Origin: Paenibacillus sp. MZ04-78.2
GTDB taxonomy: Bacteria; Bacillota; Bacilli; Paenibacillales; NBRC-103111
Reading direction: 5' to 3'
Length of the DNA stretch: 64,000 bases
NCBI RefSeq assembly: GCF_024213375.1
Contig: NZ_JANAVJ010000001.1
Coordinates: 186,001 to 250,000 of the forward strand
Both the position numbers and the translations under genes were made by a program. Below are positions 22,337 to 31,502 of this stretch, piece after piece. The notes under the pieces were generated by a model. That model made no database searches and had not been told where the DNA came from. It was given only the letters and a program-made list of their open reading frames with translations. Position 1 is the first letter of the stretch. Each line of letters opens with the position of its first letter.

Positions 22337-23593
22337 TTACTTGGCCAGCTGGACTTTCTCTTTGTCTTTCAATTGGTTCTGACCTGAAATGATGAGCTGT
22401 TCTCCTTCGTTGATACCAGACCGCACTTCTTGGATCGTCTCGTTCAGACGGCCTAAAGCCACTTTGCGTTTCTCCGCCGTATCGCCTACGAGCACGAAAA
22501 CGAACGTCTCCCCGCCTTCACGTACAACGGCTGTGCTAGGAACCGTAACAACCATCTGATCGATTTCTTCGGTCATGAGAATCTGGGCTTTCGTGCCGGG
22601 CTTAAGCTTGCGCTCGGCGTTCGGATACTCAAGCTCCAACGTGTAAGACTTGGCATTGGCGTTCATGACGTCAGCCAGATATTTGACTTTAGCTTTAGTC
22701 TTGTCAAGCACGCCCGGGACGTAAAACGTCAGTTCCTGCTTGCCGCGCACCAAATTGGCCGTCTCCTCGGTCAGTTCCGCCCGGATTTTAATCGGATCGA
22801 GTTGCTGTATCTTGCCTGCTGGAAAACCGGCGTTCAACGCCATGCCCACTTCAATCGGCATGTCGGTTAAGACGCCGCTAACCGTCGCTTTCACTTCCAT
22901 ATGACCTAGCGTCCGATCGGCTTCACGAATCGAAAGATTCGAAGACTCCATCAGTTGCTCCAACGGGGCCAAGGAGTTCGTCGTTTCCAGCGTCTTCAGC
23001 TTGTTTCGGGTATTTTCCAGTTCGAGCTTGAGATTGTTAAGCTGCGTTTCCGCCTGCTCAAGCTGGAATTTTGTAACCAGACCCAGATCGTAATCATTAC
23101 GCATTTTGTTATAGTTCTTCTCGGTCTCTTTAATGGAATCTTCCAGCTTCTTGATTCCATTCTTCATCTCCTGCTTGCTGTTGACCAATTCTTGTCTGGA
23201 TTTTTCCAACTGCTGCTGACTGCTTGAAACATCAACCTGTGCTTTTTCCTTTTTAAGCTTCACATCTGTCGGGTCCATGCGGAAAATCACATCGCCTTTT
23301 TCCACCATATCGCCGCGTTTCTTCAATACTTCCATAACGTCTCCGCCTGCCTTGGTCACGACATCAACCTGAATGGAAGAAATGACATCGGCAACCTGCT
23401 CCAACGGATCACCGATCCTTTTCTTTTCCAACTTTGCGACTTTAACCGGCTTGAGCTGGGGTTCTGACGCATTGGCAGCCGCCGGAGCAGCTTCCGGCTG
23501 TGAGCCGCAACCAGCGAGGAGCGCCGCCGAAATAACGACGGCCCCCATTACTTTGGTACTTTGCTTGAAAGATTTTGACATGATCGGATTCAT
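22337..23593 (-). CDS. Lipoprotein periplasmic-adaptor-like (HlyD/MFP) subunit of RND pump
   Basis: A 418-residue membrane fusion protein: lipobox LLAGC near residue 28, lipoyl-like halves (VVTKAGGDVMEVLKKRGDMV and TVSGVLTDMPIEVGM), a long coiled-coil hairpin (about 120-215), then beta-barrel and membrane-proximal domains. In Gram-positives such adaptors sit outside the membrane next to an RND or ABC pump. ATG 23593 is nine bases after GGAG. It lies 54 bases after the RND gene in the same operon. Confidence 0.85.
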   Translation of the reverse strand: MNPIMSKSFKQSTKVMGAVVISAALLAGCGSQPEAAPAAANASEPQLKPVKVAKLEKKRIGDPLEQVADVISSIQVDVVTKAGGDVMEVLKKRGDMVEKGDVIFRMDPTDVKLKKEKAQVDVSSSQQQLEKSRQELVNSKQEMKNGIKKLEDSIKETEKNYNKMRNDYDLGLVTKFQLEQAETQLNNLKLELENTRNKLKTLETTNSLAPLEQLMESSNLSIREADRTLGHMEVKATVSGVLTDMPIEVGMALNAGFPAGKIQQLDPIKIRAELTEETANLVRGKQELTFYVPGVLDKTKAKVKYLADVMNANAKSYTLELEYPNAERKLKPGTKAQILMTEEIDQMVVTVPSTAVVREGGETFVFVLVGDTAEKRKVALGRLNETIQEVRSGINEGEQLIISGQNQLKDKEKVQLAK

Positions 23594-23647
23594 GGGCTGA
23601 TTCTCCTTTTTCCCTTATGGCACTCTCTATCTAAATGAAATGCATTT

Positions 23648-26600
23648 TTAAGCATCCGTCACCGGCGTTGACTTAGATTCCGAAGTCTTATTTCCGAACA
23701 AGCGGCCAAGACGGGTCTTGGTATTGTAGATCATTTCGTACACGACCGGCACAACAATCAGCGTAAGCACGGTCGAGGTGGTCAATCCGCCGATAACAAC
23801 AACGGCCAAGCCTTTAGAAATGATTGCTCCTTTGGAGAACCCAAGAGCCAGCGGCATCAGGGTAACAATGGTAGCCCCTGCGGTCATAATAATCGGACGA
23901 AGACGGGATAAGCCCCCTAGCACAAGGGAGTCGCGTACGGACTTTCCTTCTTCCTCCAACTGCTGCACGCGTTCAATAAGAACGATCGCATTAGTAACCA
24001 CGACACCGATCAGCATCAGGAACCCGATCAATGAGGTAAGGTTGAGCGATTCCCCGGTAAGGATCAACCCAAGCAAGCCTCCGATCGCCGCAAGCGGAAG
24101 GGAGAACAAAATCGCGAACGGCGCACTGGCGTTTCCGAAAGTCAGAACCAAGAGCAGATAGACAATAAAGACGGAGCCGATCATAGCTACGAACATTTCC
24201 GTGAAGTTTTTCTGAATGTCTTCGGACGCCCCTTTGACTTCAACACGAACTCCTGACGGAAGCTCCACGGATTGCAGCATTTCGGCCGCTTTGGCACTAA
24301 CGCCGCCCTTGTCCTTGGATTCGATCTTCGCCGTTACCTGTACGTATTGAACCTGCTGATCCCGGGTAATCTCCGCCGGAGCTTCAATTTGCCGAATCTT
24401 CGCTACCTCATTTAACTTGACGGTTGTCCCTGACGGAGTCTTGATCAGGAAATTCCCGATCTTGTCGATGGAGTTTTTGAAGCTCTTGTCCAGCATGATC
24501 TTGGTGGAGAATGTCGTATTGTCGAATTTCAGGTCTCCGATCTTTTCCTCTCTCAGCCAAGAATTCACGGCTCCTACGATTTCTCCGGAAGACAAATTAT
24601 ATAGTCTGGCCTTATTTTGATCTACAGCGACTTCCACTTCGTTCTTCGATTCGCTCAAGCTGTCTTTAATATCGCGGAATTCCGGAATTTCCTTGAGCTT
24701 CTCCTTCACCAGCTTGGCGCCCTGCTTAAGTAAATTCGAGTCGTCGCCTTTAAGCATATAGATGAAGTCAGCACCGCCTCCTCCACCATCGGCGCCAAGC
24801 ACCACGCCGTCTACCTCAGAGCCTTTAGGAAGCAAGTACAGTATTTTTTCCTTCGTTTGATTCAGCAATTTCTTGGCGTTCGTTCCCTGCGAAGCCGCGC
24901 CAAGAAGCTGACTTAAATAATCTAGACGATTGTCCGAGCTACCGCCGCCTATATAAGAGTTCATATATTCGTAAGCGGGCTCTCCCGCCTCGTTTTTCAT
25001 TTCGCGCATCATCGCTTCGATTTCCTTCATTTTTAAATCATTGGAAGCAAATGAAGTTTCCCGAGGCATTTTGATACTAAACTGAACTTGTTTATCCGAG
25101 TTACTGGCAGGCATCATCTCCATTGCCAGGAAAGGAACCGTCCCTGCGATAGTCACAACAAACACCAGCAAGGAAAGCAGCATCGTCTTCATTCGGTTGT
25201 TTAGCGACCATTTCAGGGCTTTCAAATAAGCGCCTGACACTTTGCCGACTTGCGTTTCGTCGTGAACCTTAATATTTTTGGAACGCAGCACGAGCAGTTT
25301 GGCAAGCATCGGTATAACGGTCACAGCTACCAGCAGCGAAGCCAATAAAGCAACGGACAGTGTAATGGCAAACGGACGGAATATATCCCCAATCTCACCG
25401 CTGACAAAGCCGATCGGAGCGAATACCCCAGCGGTTGTAAGTGTGGACGAAGTAATGGCTGAAGACACTTGAACAGTTGCCTTCTTGATAACCGATTCGC
25501 CGCGTTCATGAACCTTCACGAGCTCGCTGTAAATATTCTCGATGACTACGATACTATCGTCCACGACACGCCCGATGGCGATCGTGATCCCGCCCAGCGT
25601 CATGATGTTGAGCGAAATGTCCAACGGGGCCATGACGAGCAGCGTGATTAATAATGATAACGGGATAGAGACCAAAACGATGATGGTCATCCGAACGTTT
25701 CTAAGGAAGAGCAGGATCATAATGGAGGCAAGCAGAGCGCCGAGCACTCCTTCTTTAACCATCCCGTGAATGGATTCTTTGATTAAGCCCGATGTGACAA
25801 AGAGCGATTTAATCGTAATGTTGGGATATTGCTGCTTCCACGTAGCGATTAAAGCGTCCGCTTCGTCAGTTAATTTCACGTCGTTGGCGCCCTTGACTTT
25901 AGAGATGGTGATTCCGATGGCCGACTTGCCATCGAGGCGCGAAAAAAATCTGGACTCGGAAATAGCTTCAACTTTGGCGATATCCTTCAGAAGAAGCGTT
26001 TCTCCTCCGGGCGCCGTAATCTTCATGTTTTCCAGGTTGAAAATCGTGTCCAGATCGCTCTTTATGCGTACCATCAGACTATTGCCGTTGAAGTCGGCCA
26101 ATCCGGCGGGGCTCGACAAAATGGCCGACTGGATGCTTTGGGATACATCACGCGGTGTCAGTCCATAGTTGGCGATGGCGTTGCTGTTCAACTTTAGTGT
26201 CAAAATCGCTTCCTTATTGCCAAAGCCGTCTACGCGGTCAATGCCTTTGATTTTGGAAAAGCCCGGCTTGATGATATCCTTAAAGATTTTATCCAGTTCC
26301 TGCTGGCTCATATCGTTCTCGCCGTACATCGAGAGAAAGGAAATAACCTTCGCTTCGGATCCTGTGGTCTGAACCTTCGGTTTTTCCGCGCCTTGGGGCA
26401 GCTTAACGTTCACAAGCAAGCTTTCGGCTTCCCTTTTGGCATCCTCGATTTTTTTCCCTTGCAGTAATTCAACCTCGATCGTGGAGAAGTTATCGCTAGA
26501 GGTCGACTTTAAATTTTTAATGCCGTCTAGCCCGGCTACCGCCTTCTCGATGGGCTTGGTTACCAGTTCCAACACATCCTTGGGAGGAGCCGTATACTGG

Positions 26601-26749
26601 GTCGTAATATAAATATGCTTTAACGTAATACTCGGCATCAGCTCCATCTTTACGACGGAAGCCGCATAGGTGCCGCCGATAAACAACATCAGCATCATAA
26701 TGATTACTGCCGCGACGTTCTTCATCGAAAAATTTGTTAATGAACTCAT
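23648..26749 (-). CDS. RND family efflux transporter (AcrB/SwrC-like)
   Basis: A 1033-residue AcrB-type pump. It has the N-terminal membrane helix, two large extracytoplasmic loops (about 35-320 and 550-840), and 12 helices in the two-fold repeat. Motifs such as GGITIAIGRVVDDSIVVIEN (with the proton-relay aspartates) and GVVVTNAIVLIERVQ are clear. In B. subtilis the related SwrC is involved in surfactin resistance and swarming, so lipopeptide or lipid-like export is a possible role. GGAGGAG precedes the ATG. It follows the GbsR/MarR regulator and precedes the adaptor. Confidence 0.9.
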   Translation of the reverse strand: MSSLTNFSMKNVAAVIIMMLMLFIGGTYAASVVKMELMPSITLKHIYITTQYTAPPKDVLELVTKPIEKAVAGLDGIKNLKSTSSDNFSTIEVELLQGKKIEDAKREAESLLVNVKLPQGAEKPKVQTTGSEAKVISFLSMYGENDMSQQELDKIFKDIIKPGFSKIKGIDRVDGFGNKEAILTLKLNSNAIANYGLTPRDVSQSIQSAILSSPAGLADFNGNSLMVRIKSDLDTIFNLENMKITAPGGETLLLKDIAKVEAISESRFFSRLDGKSAIGITISKVKGANDVKLTDEADALIATWKQQYPNITIKSLFVTSGLIKESIHGMVKEGVLGALLASIMILLFLRNVRMTIIVLVSIPLSLLITLLVMAPLDISLNIMTLGGITIAIGRVVDDSIVVIENIYSELVKVHERGESVIKKATVQVSSAITSSTLTTAGVFAPIGFVSGEIGDIFRPFAITLSVALLASLLVAVTVIPMLAKLLVLRSKNIKVHDETQVGKVSGAYLKALKWSLNNRMKTMLLSLLVFVVTIAGTVPFLAMEMMPASNSDKQVQFSIKMPRETSFASNDLKMKEIEAMMREMKNEAGEPAYEYMNSYIGGGSSDNRLDYLSQLLGAASQGTNAKKLLNQTKEKILYLLPKGSEVDGVVLGADGGGGGADFIYMLKGDDSNLLKQGAKLVKEKLKEIPEFRDIKDSLSESKNEVEVAVDQNKARLYNLSSGEIVGAVNSWLREEKIGDLKFDNTTFSTKIMLDKSFKNSIDKIGNFLIKTPSGTTVKLNEVAKIRQIEAPAEITRDQQVQYVQVTAKIESKDKGGVSAKAAEMLQSVELPSGVRVEVKGASEDIQKNFTEMFVAMIGSVFIVYLLLVLTFGNASAPFAILFSLPLAAIGGLLGLILTGESLNLTSLIGFLMLIGVVVTNAIVLIERVQQLEEEGKSVRDSLVLGGLSRLRPIIMTAGATIVTLMPLALGFSKGAIISKGLAVVVIGGLTTSTVLTLIVVPVVYEMIYNTKTRLGRLFGNKTSESKSTPVTDA

Positions 26750-26912
26750 CTCTCTACTCCTCCATTACGATTGCTGACTACTTAGACGAGGCATTTCCTG
26801 TTACCCCTTCATTTTCCACACATCTTTTTTCAGTATAGCTTGGTTCGTTAATCGCTGTAAGGTGAAAAAAGTCATGACATAAAAAAACAGGACTCGTCTT
26901 TCGTCTAATTCT

Positions 26913-27422
26913 TCATAGCTGCTCTCTTGATCTGCTCCACTCCTCTTCGATCCCGTCCAATCGCGATAAAAACATTCGGTACATGGCGGAAACTTCCGCA
27001 AATCTTCGTTTGGAAACCTCAAAGGACTCTTTTTCAGTCTCATCGATCTGAGACATTCCTTTAAGGGCAAACGACAGTTCTTCGTATTGCTTGGTCATCA
27101 ATTCGATTTTTTGCTTGTTGGCCCGCATGCTGGTCAGTGTAAAATCATCGGATAGGTAATAGTAGTCCTTGCGATCGCTTCTCATCGGAACTTTTTGGCA
27201 CAAGGAGTATTTCTCCAACGCACGAACCTGGACGCTGACGGCCGCTTTCGTCACACCAAGCTGATCGGCCATTTCCTGCAGGCTGACCGGTTTGGGCGCG
27301 AATAAAAGCAGGCCGAATATTTTCCCGACAAGCGGGCTGAATCCTTCCAGTTCAAACGCCCGGGACATTTGTTGGGTGACCGTCCTTTTACATTCACCAA
27401 ACGAGAGATGCGGTTTACTCAT
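26913..27422 (-). CDS. GbsR/MarR-type winged-helix repressor of the RND operon
   Basis: A 169-residue regulator with a winged HTH (LQEMADQLGVTKAAVSVQVR, about 48-67) and a long C-terminal helical region for dimerisation (about 100-160), as in GbsR-like transcription factors. It is the first gene of the RND operon and has a dyad operator just downstream of its -10. It most likely represses the pump until a toxic ligand binds. AAGGAG is seven bases before the ATG. Confidence 0.82.
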   Translation of the reverse strand: MSKPHLSFGECKRTVTQQMSRAFELEGFSPLVGKIFGLLLFAPKPVSLQEMADQLGVTKAAVSVQVRALEKYSLCQKVPMRSDRKDYYYLSDDFTLTSMRANKQKIELMTKQYEELSFALKGMSQIDETEKESFEVSKRRFAEVSAMYRMFLSRLDGIEEEWSRSREQL

Positions 27423-27442
27423 TGTCTTCTCCTTAATTTAGT

Positions 27443-27469
27443 ATTAACATCGTTAATAATGTTGTTAAT
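27443..27469. promoter_or_regulatory. Operator dyads before the GbsR/MarR gene
   Basis: ATTAAC-ATC-GTTAAT is a perfect 15-base dyad (27443-27457), followed by another GTTAAT (27464-27469). The array sits between the -10 and the start codon, fitting autorepression. Confidence 0.6.
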
Positions 27470-27475
27470 GTAAAT

Positions 27476-27504
27476 AACATAAATCGTCTTGAAAAACCTG
27501 TCAA
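27476..27504 (-). promoter_or_regulatory. Promoter of the RND operon
   Basis: Leftward TTGACA, 17-base spacer, TATGTT; it overlaps no gene and is followed by the operator array. Confidence 0.75.
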
Positions 27505-27556
27505 TCCCCCCAATGAACATTTAGCCAAGTATACATAGAACTAACTGAGTTCCCAG

Positions 27557-27612
27557 CAAAAAAACCGCTCCTGCACAGTTTTACGAAACTGATGCAGCAG
27601 CGGTTTCAAAAA
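27557..27612 (-). terminator. Long terminator closing the ABC export cluster
   Basis: AAACCGCT / AGCGGTTT outer stem with inner TGCA and CAGTTT/AAACTG pairing, then TTTTTTT on the leftward strand, 10 bases after the exoprotein stop. Confidence 0.85.
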
Positions 27613-27622
27613 AGTGAAAATC

Positions 27623-29833
27623 TTATTGCGTGGGTTCAAACCAATTGAGTTCTCTGGTGGCGATCAATCTCTTTTGCCCTTGGAACGAATCGTAGATATT
27701 GAGTTTGAATTTTTTCACATGGCTGATTTTAAATCTGAAGTCCCCATCCCTTACCTTTATTTCCAAATCCTTATGCTTGCCGACGATGACTTTGTCCTTC
27801 GGATCAAGCTGACCGTTGGCCGCGCCCTGTTTATCAGACATTTCCCCGTCGAAGTCTTTGAAATCAAATTCTTTATTGAATCTAATTTTTTGGTCCTCGT
27901 CATCAAGCTCAATGATCAGTTTACGTCCGTCCATGTTCGTGGTAATCATCAAATCTTTGATCAACTCGTAGTTAAATTTGAGATTTGCGCCTTCGTTATC
28001 GATTGAAGTGCGAATATCGCTAAGCGATAGCTCGTAAGGTACGAGATCTAAATTTTTGAAGTCTTTCTTGAGCGTAAAATTTTCTTGCGGCAGCCAATAC
28101 GCTACCGCGTTGACATAAGCATCCGGTTTTTTATCCGCTTCGGTCAATTTGCCTTCAGTAACGGCTTCTCCGATGATCACGTTCATACCGGAGGTCGGGA
28201 ACCCTTTGGAAACATTGGTCGAAAGCAGGAATAGCGCCTTTCCGTCGGGATTGACTTTCGACTTGATTTCCGAAATAGTCGCAGGATAATATCTTCCCTG
28301 GGCTGTCTTGAAATAACCTACCAGCTTCGAGATGTCCGATACTCTTGTTTCCAAATTGCCTACTTCGAGAAGGGCGGTAAACGTATCGGCCGTTTCTCCT
28401 GGATATGTGGTGACAGAGCGCACCTTGTAGCTTACGCTGCGACCCACGTTGTTCACTTTATAGGTTTCACCGAAGTTATTATAAGGAATATTCATCATCT
28501 CCGAGCGGTGTACAAATTCAAGCAAATCGCTCGCCGCCGTCTGCGGGTCTGTCTTGCCATCACCGCCACTGCTGCTCGTTTTCTCTTGCAGCACAAGCTT
28601 AACCTTGCCGAATTGCGACGTGTAAGGAATTTTACCGATAAGTTGGAATTGTGCTTCCGCATTCGGGGCCAGACCGATGACATTGTCCGTCCGGACCAGC
28701 TTCGCTTCCACCTTCACGTTGTCATCCAGCTTGAAGTACCCTGTCAGATCCGGAATCGGAAGCGCCTCCGGGCCTTTGTTGGAAAGCGTAAATCCTGCGG
28801 TCAAAATATCCTGGTCCTGCCAAGGCAGACGTTGGACCGTATTCAGCTTAGCCGTGTAAGTACCCGATTTGTTCGTGAAGCTAAAAGCTTTGCCTGTATC
28901 CACCCCGTCCTTATCCGATACGGCCGGTAAAGCGAAGAAGGCAATCGGCAGATTCCGCTTCAAATCCTGCGCGTCTTGAACGATCACGAGCTGCCAGCCT
29001 TCCTTTGAGACGGAAATGGGAACGGAGCCCGTAAGATCGATATCCTTGTTCGTTTGCGGATTGATGGTCAAATCTTTTACCGCCTTGGCGTCAAGCGGAT
29101 ACATGTACCCTTCGTTTGTGCGAATCAAATATTGATATCCGGGCACTGCTACGCTCTTCGAGCCTACGTTTTCCAGATTAAGCACGATAGTCGGAGTATA
29201 GTTTTTCTCGTTCTTGCTCATCAACACTTTTTTGATGCTGGCTTTGACCGGATTGTTTGCCATTTGAATCGTATGTGCTTTACCGGCCGGCGTAACGACG
29301 GAATAGTTGCCGGGAACGCTCACCTCTCCGATTTTTCGCTTAAAACCCGCCTCCGGTATGCTAAAGTCCCATTTGATAACTTCAAAAATAAGATCCTTCA
29401 AATCCGTCGATTCGTTCACCGTTGCGTAAAAGCTGATGTCTTGGCTCGATTTGGCCGGGATGCGGTTTTTATCCTTGTCCTGCGGCAGGACGCGAACGGA
29501 AATTTGGTTGCCGGTCTTCGTCCTCAGCTGCGGCCAGTAGTCGATGAACTGCAGGTCGGTCGTCCCTCCGTTGTGGACCCCCACGGTGAACGTCACGGTT
29601 TTGTTGCCTTGCTCCGGCATCATGACCACATTTTTAAGCTCGAAATAGCTGTTCGCGTTAAGATCTACCTGTCCGATCGCCGGTGCGGTCCCAGTTGAGA
29701 CGGTCGCCGTTGTTCCCGAAGGCGGGTTCGTGCCGCCGCCCTCCGCCGCAAAGGCGGGGAGCGCGGACCCGAAGGTAAGTACGGCTGCCAGTAGAACTAT
29801 GCAAGTTTTATATCGTTTGCGTTTGGAATTCAT
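27623..29833 (-). CDS. Secreted multi-module protein of the ABC export cluster
   Basis: A 736-residue exoprotein with a clear signal peptide (1-29, ending PAFAAEG) and a low-complexity Gly/Thr/Pro linker. It then carries about four consecutive beta-rich modules of 130-150 residues (roughly 55-165, 185-300, 335-445, 465-600), plus a C-terminal beta domain. Modules share a core: a strand ending in N-x-G or N-K-G, a [VL]-P-[DG] turn, a [RT]-x-[NE]-G-[YN] turn, then l-x-P-x-[TA]-x-[KA] and a final iP strand. No LPXTG, S-layer or enzyme motif was seen. It ends the export operon and resembles the 599-residue exoprotein of the RND operon. Surface module, adhesin or exported cargo are all open. Confidence 0.65.
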   Translation of the reverse strand: MNSKRKRYKTCIVLLAAVLTFGSALPAFAAEGGGTNPPSGTTATVSTGTAPAIGQVDLNANSYFELKNVVMMPEQGNKTVTFTVGVHNGGTTDLQFIDYWPQLRTKTGNQISVRVLPQDKDKNRIPAKSSQDISFYATVNESTDLKDLIFEVIKWDFSIPEAGFKRKIGEVSVPGNYSVVTPAGKAHTIQMANNPVKASIKKVLMSKNEKNYTPTIVLNLENVGSKSVAVPGYQYLIRTNEGYMYPLDAKAVKDLTINPQTNKDIDLTGSVPISVSKEGWQLVIVQDAQDLKRNLPIAFFALPAVSDKDGVDTGKAFSFTNKSGTYTAKLNTVQRLPWQDQDILTAGFTLSNKGPEALPIPDLTGYFKLDDNVKVEAKLVRTDNVIGLAPNAEAQFQLIGKIPYTSQFGKVKLVLQEKTSSSGGDGKTDPQTAASDLLEFVHRSEMMNIPYNNFGETYKVNNVGRSVSYKVRSVTTYPGETADTFTALLEVGNLETRVSDISKLVGYFKTAQGRYYPATISEIKSKVNPDGKALFLLSTNVSKGFPTSGMNVIIGEAVTEGKLTEADKKPDAYVNAVAYWLPQENFTLKKDFKNLDLVPYELSLSDIRTSIDNEGANLKFNYELIKDLMITTNMDGRKLIIELDDEDQKIRFNKEFDFKDFDGEMSDKQGAANGQLDPKDKVIVGKHKDLEIKVRDGDFRFKISHVKKFKLNIYDSFQGQKRLIATRELNWFEPTQ

Positions 29834-29886
29834 CTTGTTGTTCCTCCTTGTTGAGTTTCACTCCGAACGTACTGCCCGCATTCTTG

Positions 29887-31393
29887 CTGAGAAGGGACAT
29901 CTTATCCCCCCTGCATCATCGAATCAAACTGAGCATTCGGATTTTCTTTAATTTTTTGCAGCATCGCGTCGCCTTCCGTCTGCCATTGCTTGAGCGCATC
30001 GCGCACTTGCTGCTTATTCTGCACGACTTGCTGGAATTTTTGGGAGCCGAGCCGTTCCACATCGTACAAGCCCGGTTTTTCACGATAAATCTTGTTGTCC
30101 CGGCTTGGCGCAGGAAGCAGTGTCGTGAACGCTTTGATATTGAACTCCGCACCGTCCTTCGGCTTGATGTATTTTTGACGGGACACCAGATTAGAGGAGG
30201 TGCCGGCTTTCAAGCGGGCCCAGTCCTCGCTGTTGATAAATTTGATGAATTTCCAGGCGTCCTCGGGGTTTTGCGCCTTGGCGTTAACGCCCATCAGACC
30301 GTCCAGACCGATCCTGCCGCCGTATTCCGGCGCTTCCTGATGCACAGGCACCGTAACGACATCCCAATCGAACGCAGTGAGGCCTTTGATGTTTGCCACG
30401 TTTTTCATGACGTTCGTATAATGGCTAATGTTGCTGTAGTCGATGATGGACATCGCTACACGTCCGGATAAGAAATCGTCGTAATCAAATGGGTTTTCGT
30501 TAGGCCCAGAGTTGCCCCGCTTGGAGAAGTCGATCGGCTCGGGCAAAATTTTCTCGGTTTTCAGCTGCAGCAGCGTTTTCCACACTTTTTCCCATTGATC
30601 GGAATCGACGGTCATCTTCTCGCCTTTATCGTCAAAAGTCTTAAGATCAAGCGGCGCCGTATACATACGCGTCGCATAGTAAATGTCATCGCCCATGTTC
30701 TCCGGCGTGAACGAGAAGCCGTACTTGCGGTTCTCTCCTTCCCCTTTCGCCAATCTGCGGGCCAGATCGAACGTTTGATCCCAGGTCATCTTGTCGGTCG
30801 GATACTGAACTCCGGCTTCATCGAACATTTTTTTATTGTAAATAAGTGCAGAGGAATAGAAGGTCGGCGCCAGCGCATAAATTTTGCCGTCGCCCGCCTT
30901 TTTAATGCCCTCGATGACTGCAGGAACGATATCGGACGTATCGAATTTGTCCTTCGCGATGTCCTGATCGAGTTGCTTCAACATATTGTTGCTGATCAAA
31001 TCCGGCAGCTGCTCGTAGCCAACCATCACGACATCGGGCGGACTATCGCTAGTCATCACTTCTTTGAGCTTATCCATCGGATCTTTCGGCTTTTCCTTCG
31101 GATCCGGGCGTCCGCCATACATGTAACGGTCATCCGATGTCGAGATGAATTCAAACTTAATGTTCGGATTCGCGAATTCGAACAATTCGGTGAAGCGTTG
31201 GCGGAGATACTCATCGTTGCCATATCCCGTGGTTGCGATTCGAAGCACTTTCTCGCTTTTGCTGTCCCCGCTGCCGGATTTCGTGCAGGCAACCAGTGTC
31301 GGCGCCATCAAGCCGACGCAGAGCGATACGGCTACCGTCTTCTTAACATATTTCTGCATGTTCAGGATCCCCCCAGATTGGTTTTTATGTATA
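29887..31393. repeat. Tandem duplication, left copy (solute-binding protein unit)
   Basis: Begins CTGAGAAGGGACATC and ends GTTTTTATGTAT; the same boundaries recur at 31503-33014. The unit includes the complete gene, its ribosome site and about 35 bases of leader. Confidence 0.9.
29902..31359 (-). CDS. Extracellular solute-binding lipoprotein, copy 1
   Basis: A 485-residue family-1-like substrate-binding lipoprotein: signal MQKYVKKTVAVSLC.., lipobox LVAC with lipidation at C25, then the two-lobed binding-protein pattern (LRIATTGYGNDEYLRQRF, PPDVVMVGYEQLPDL, ALAPTFYSSALIYNKKMFDE, AWKFIKFINSEDWARL). Such proteins normally deliver sugars to MalFG-type importers, but none is encoded here. ATG 31359 follows GGGGGG; the frame upstream is not part of the duplicated unit. 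About nine in ten residues match copy 2 by eye. Confidence 0.85.
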   Translation of the reverse strand: MQKYVKKTVAVSLCVGLMAPTLVACTKSGSGDSKSEKVLRIATTGYGNDEYLRQRFTELFEFANPNIKFEFISTSDDRYMYGGRPDPKEKPKDPMDKLKEVMTSDSPPDVVMVGYEQLPDLISNNMLKQLDQDIAKDKFDTSDIVPAVIEGIKKAGDGKIYALAPTFYSSALIYNKKMFDEAGVQYPTDKMTWDQTFDLARRLAKGEGENRKYGFSFTPENMGDDIYYATRMYTAPLDLKTFDDKGEKMTVDSDQWEKVWKTLLQLKTEKILPEPIDFSKRGNSGPNENPFDYDDFLSGRVAMSIIDYSNISHYTNVMKNVANIKGLTAFDWDVVTVPVHQEAPEYGGRIGLDGLMGVNAKAQNPEDAWKFIKFINSEDWARLKAGTSSNLVSRQKYIKPKDGAEFNIKAFTTLLPAPSRDNKIYREKPGLYDVERLGSQKFQQVVQNKQQVRDALKQWQTEGDAMLQKIKENPNAQFDSMMQGG

Positions 31394-31502
31394 AATCCAG
31401 GTAATTGGTTGTTCACACTGACTTCTTACAATTTGCGGTTGCCGATCGTTCTTACTTGGTACAAGTTCGACAATTGGTTAACCTCATAGTGAGCGTCCTC
31501 CT

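Noticed and set aside
26881-26912. Terminator between the GbsR/MarR gene and the RND gene
   Set aside because: There is a T-run, but no adequate stem precedes it on the leftward strand; the genes are taken as one operon.
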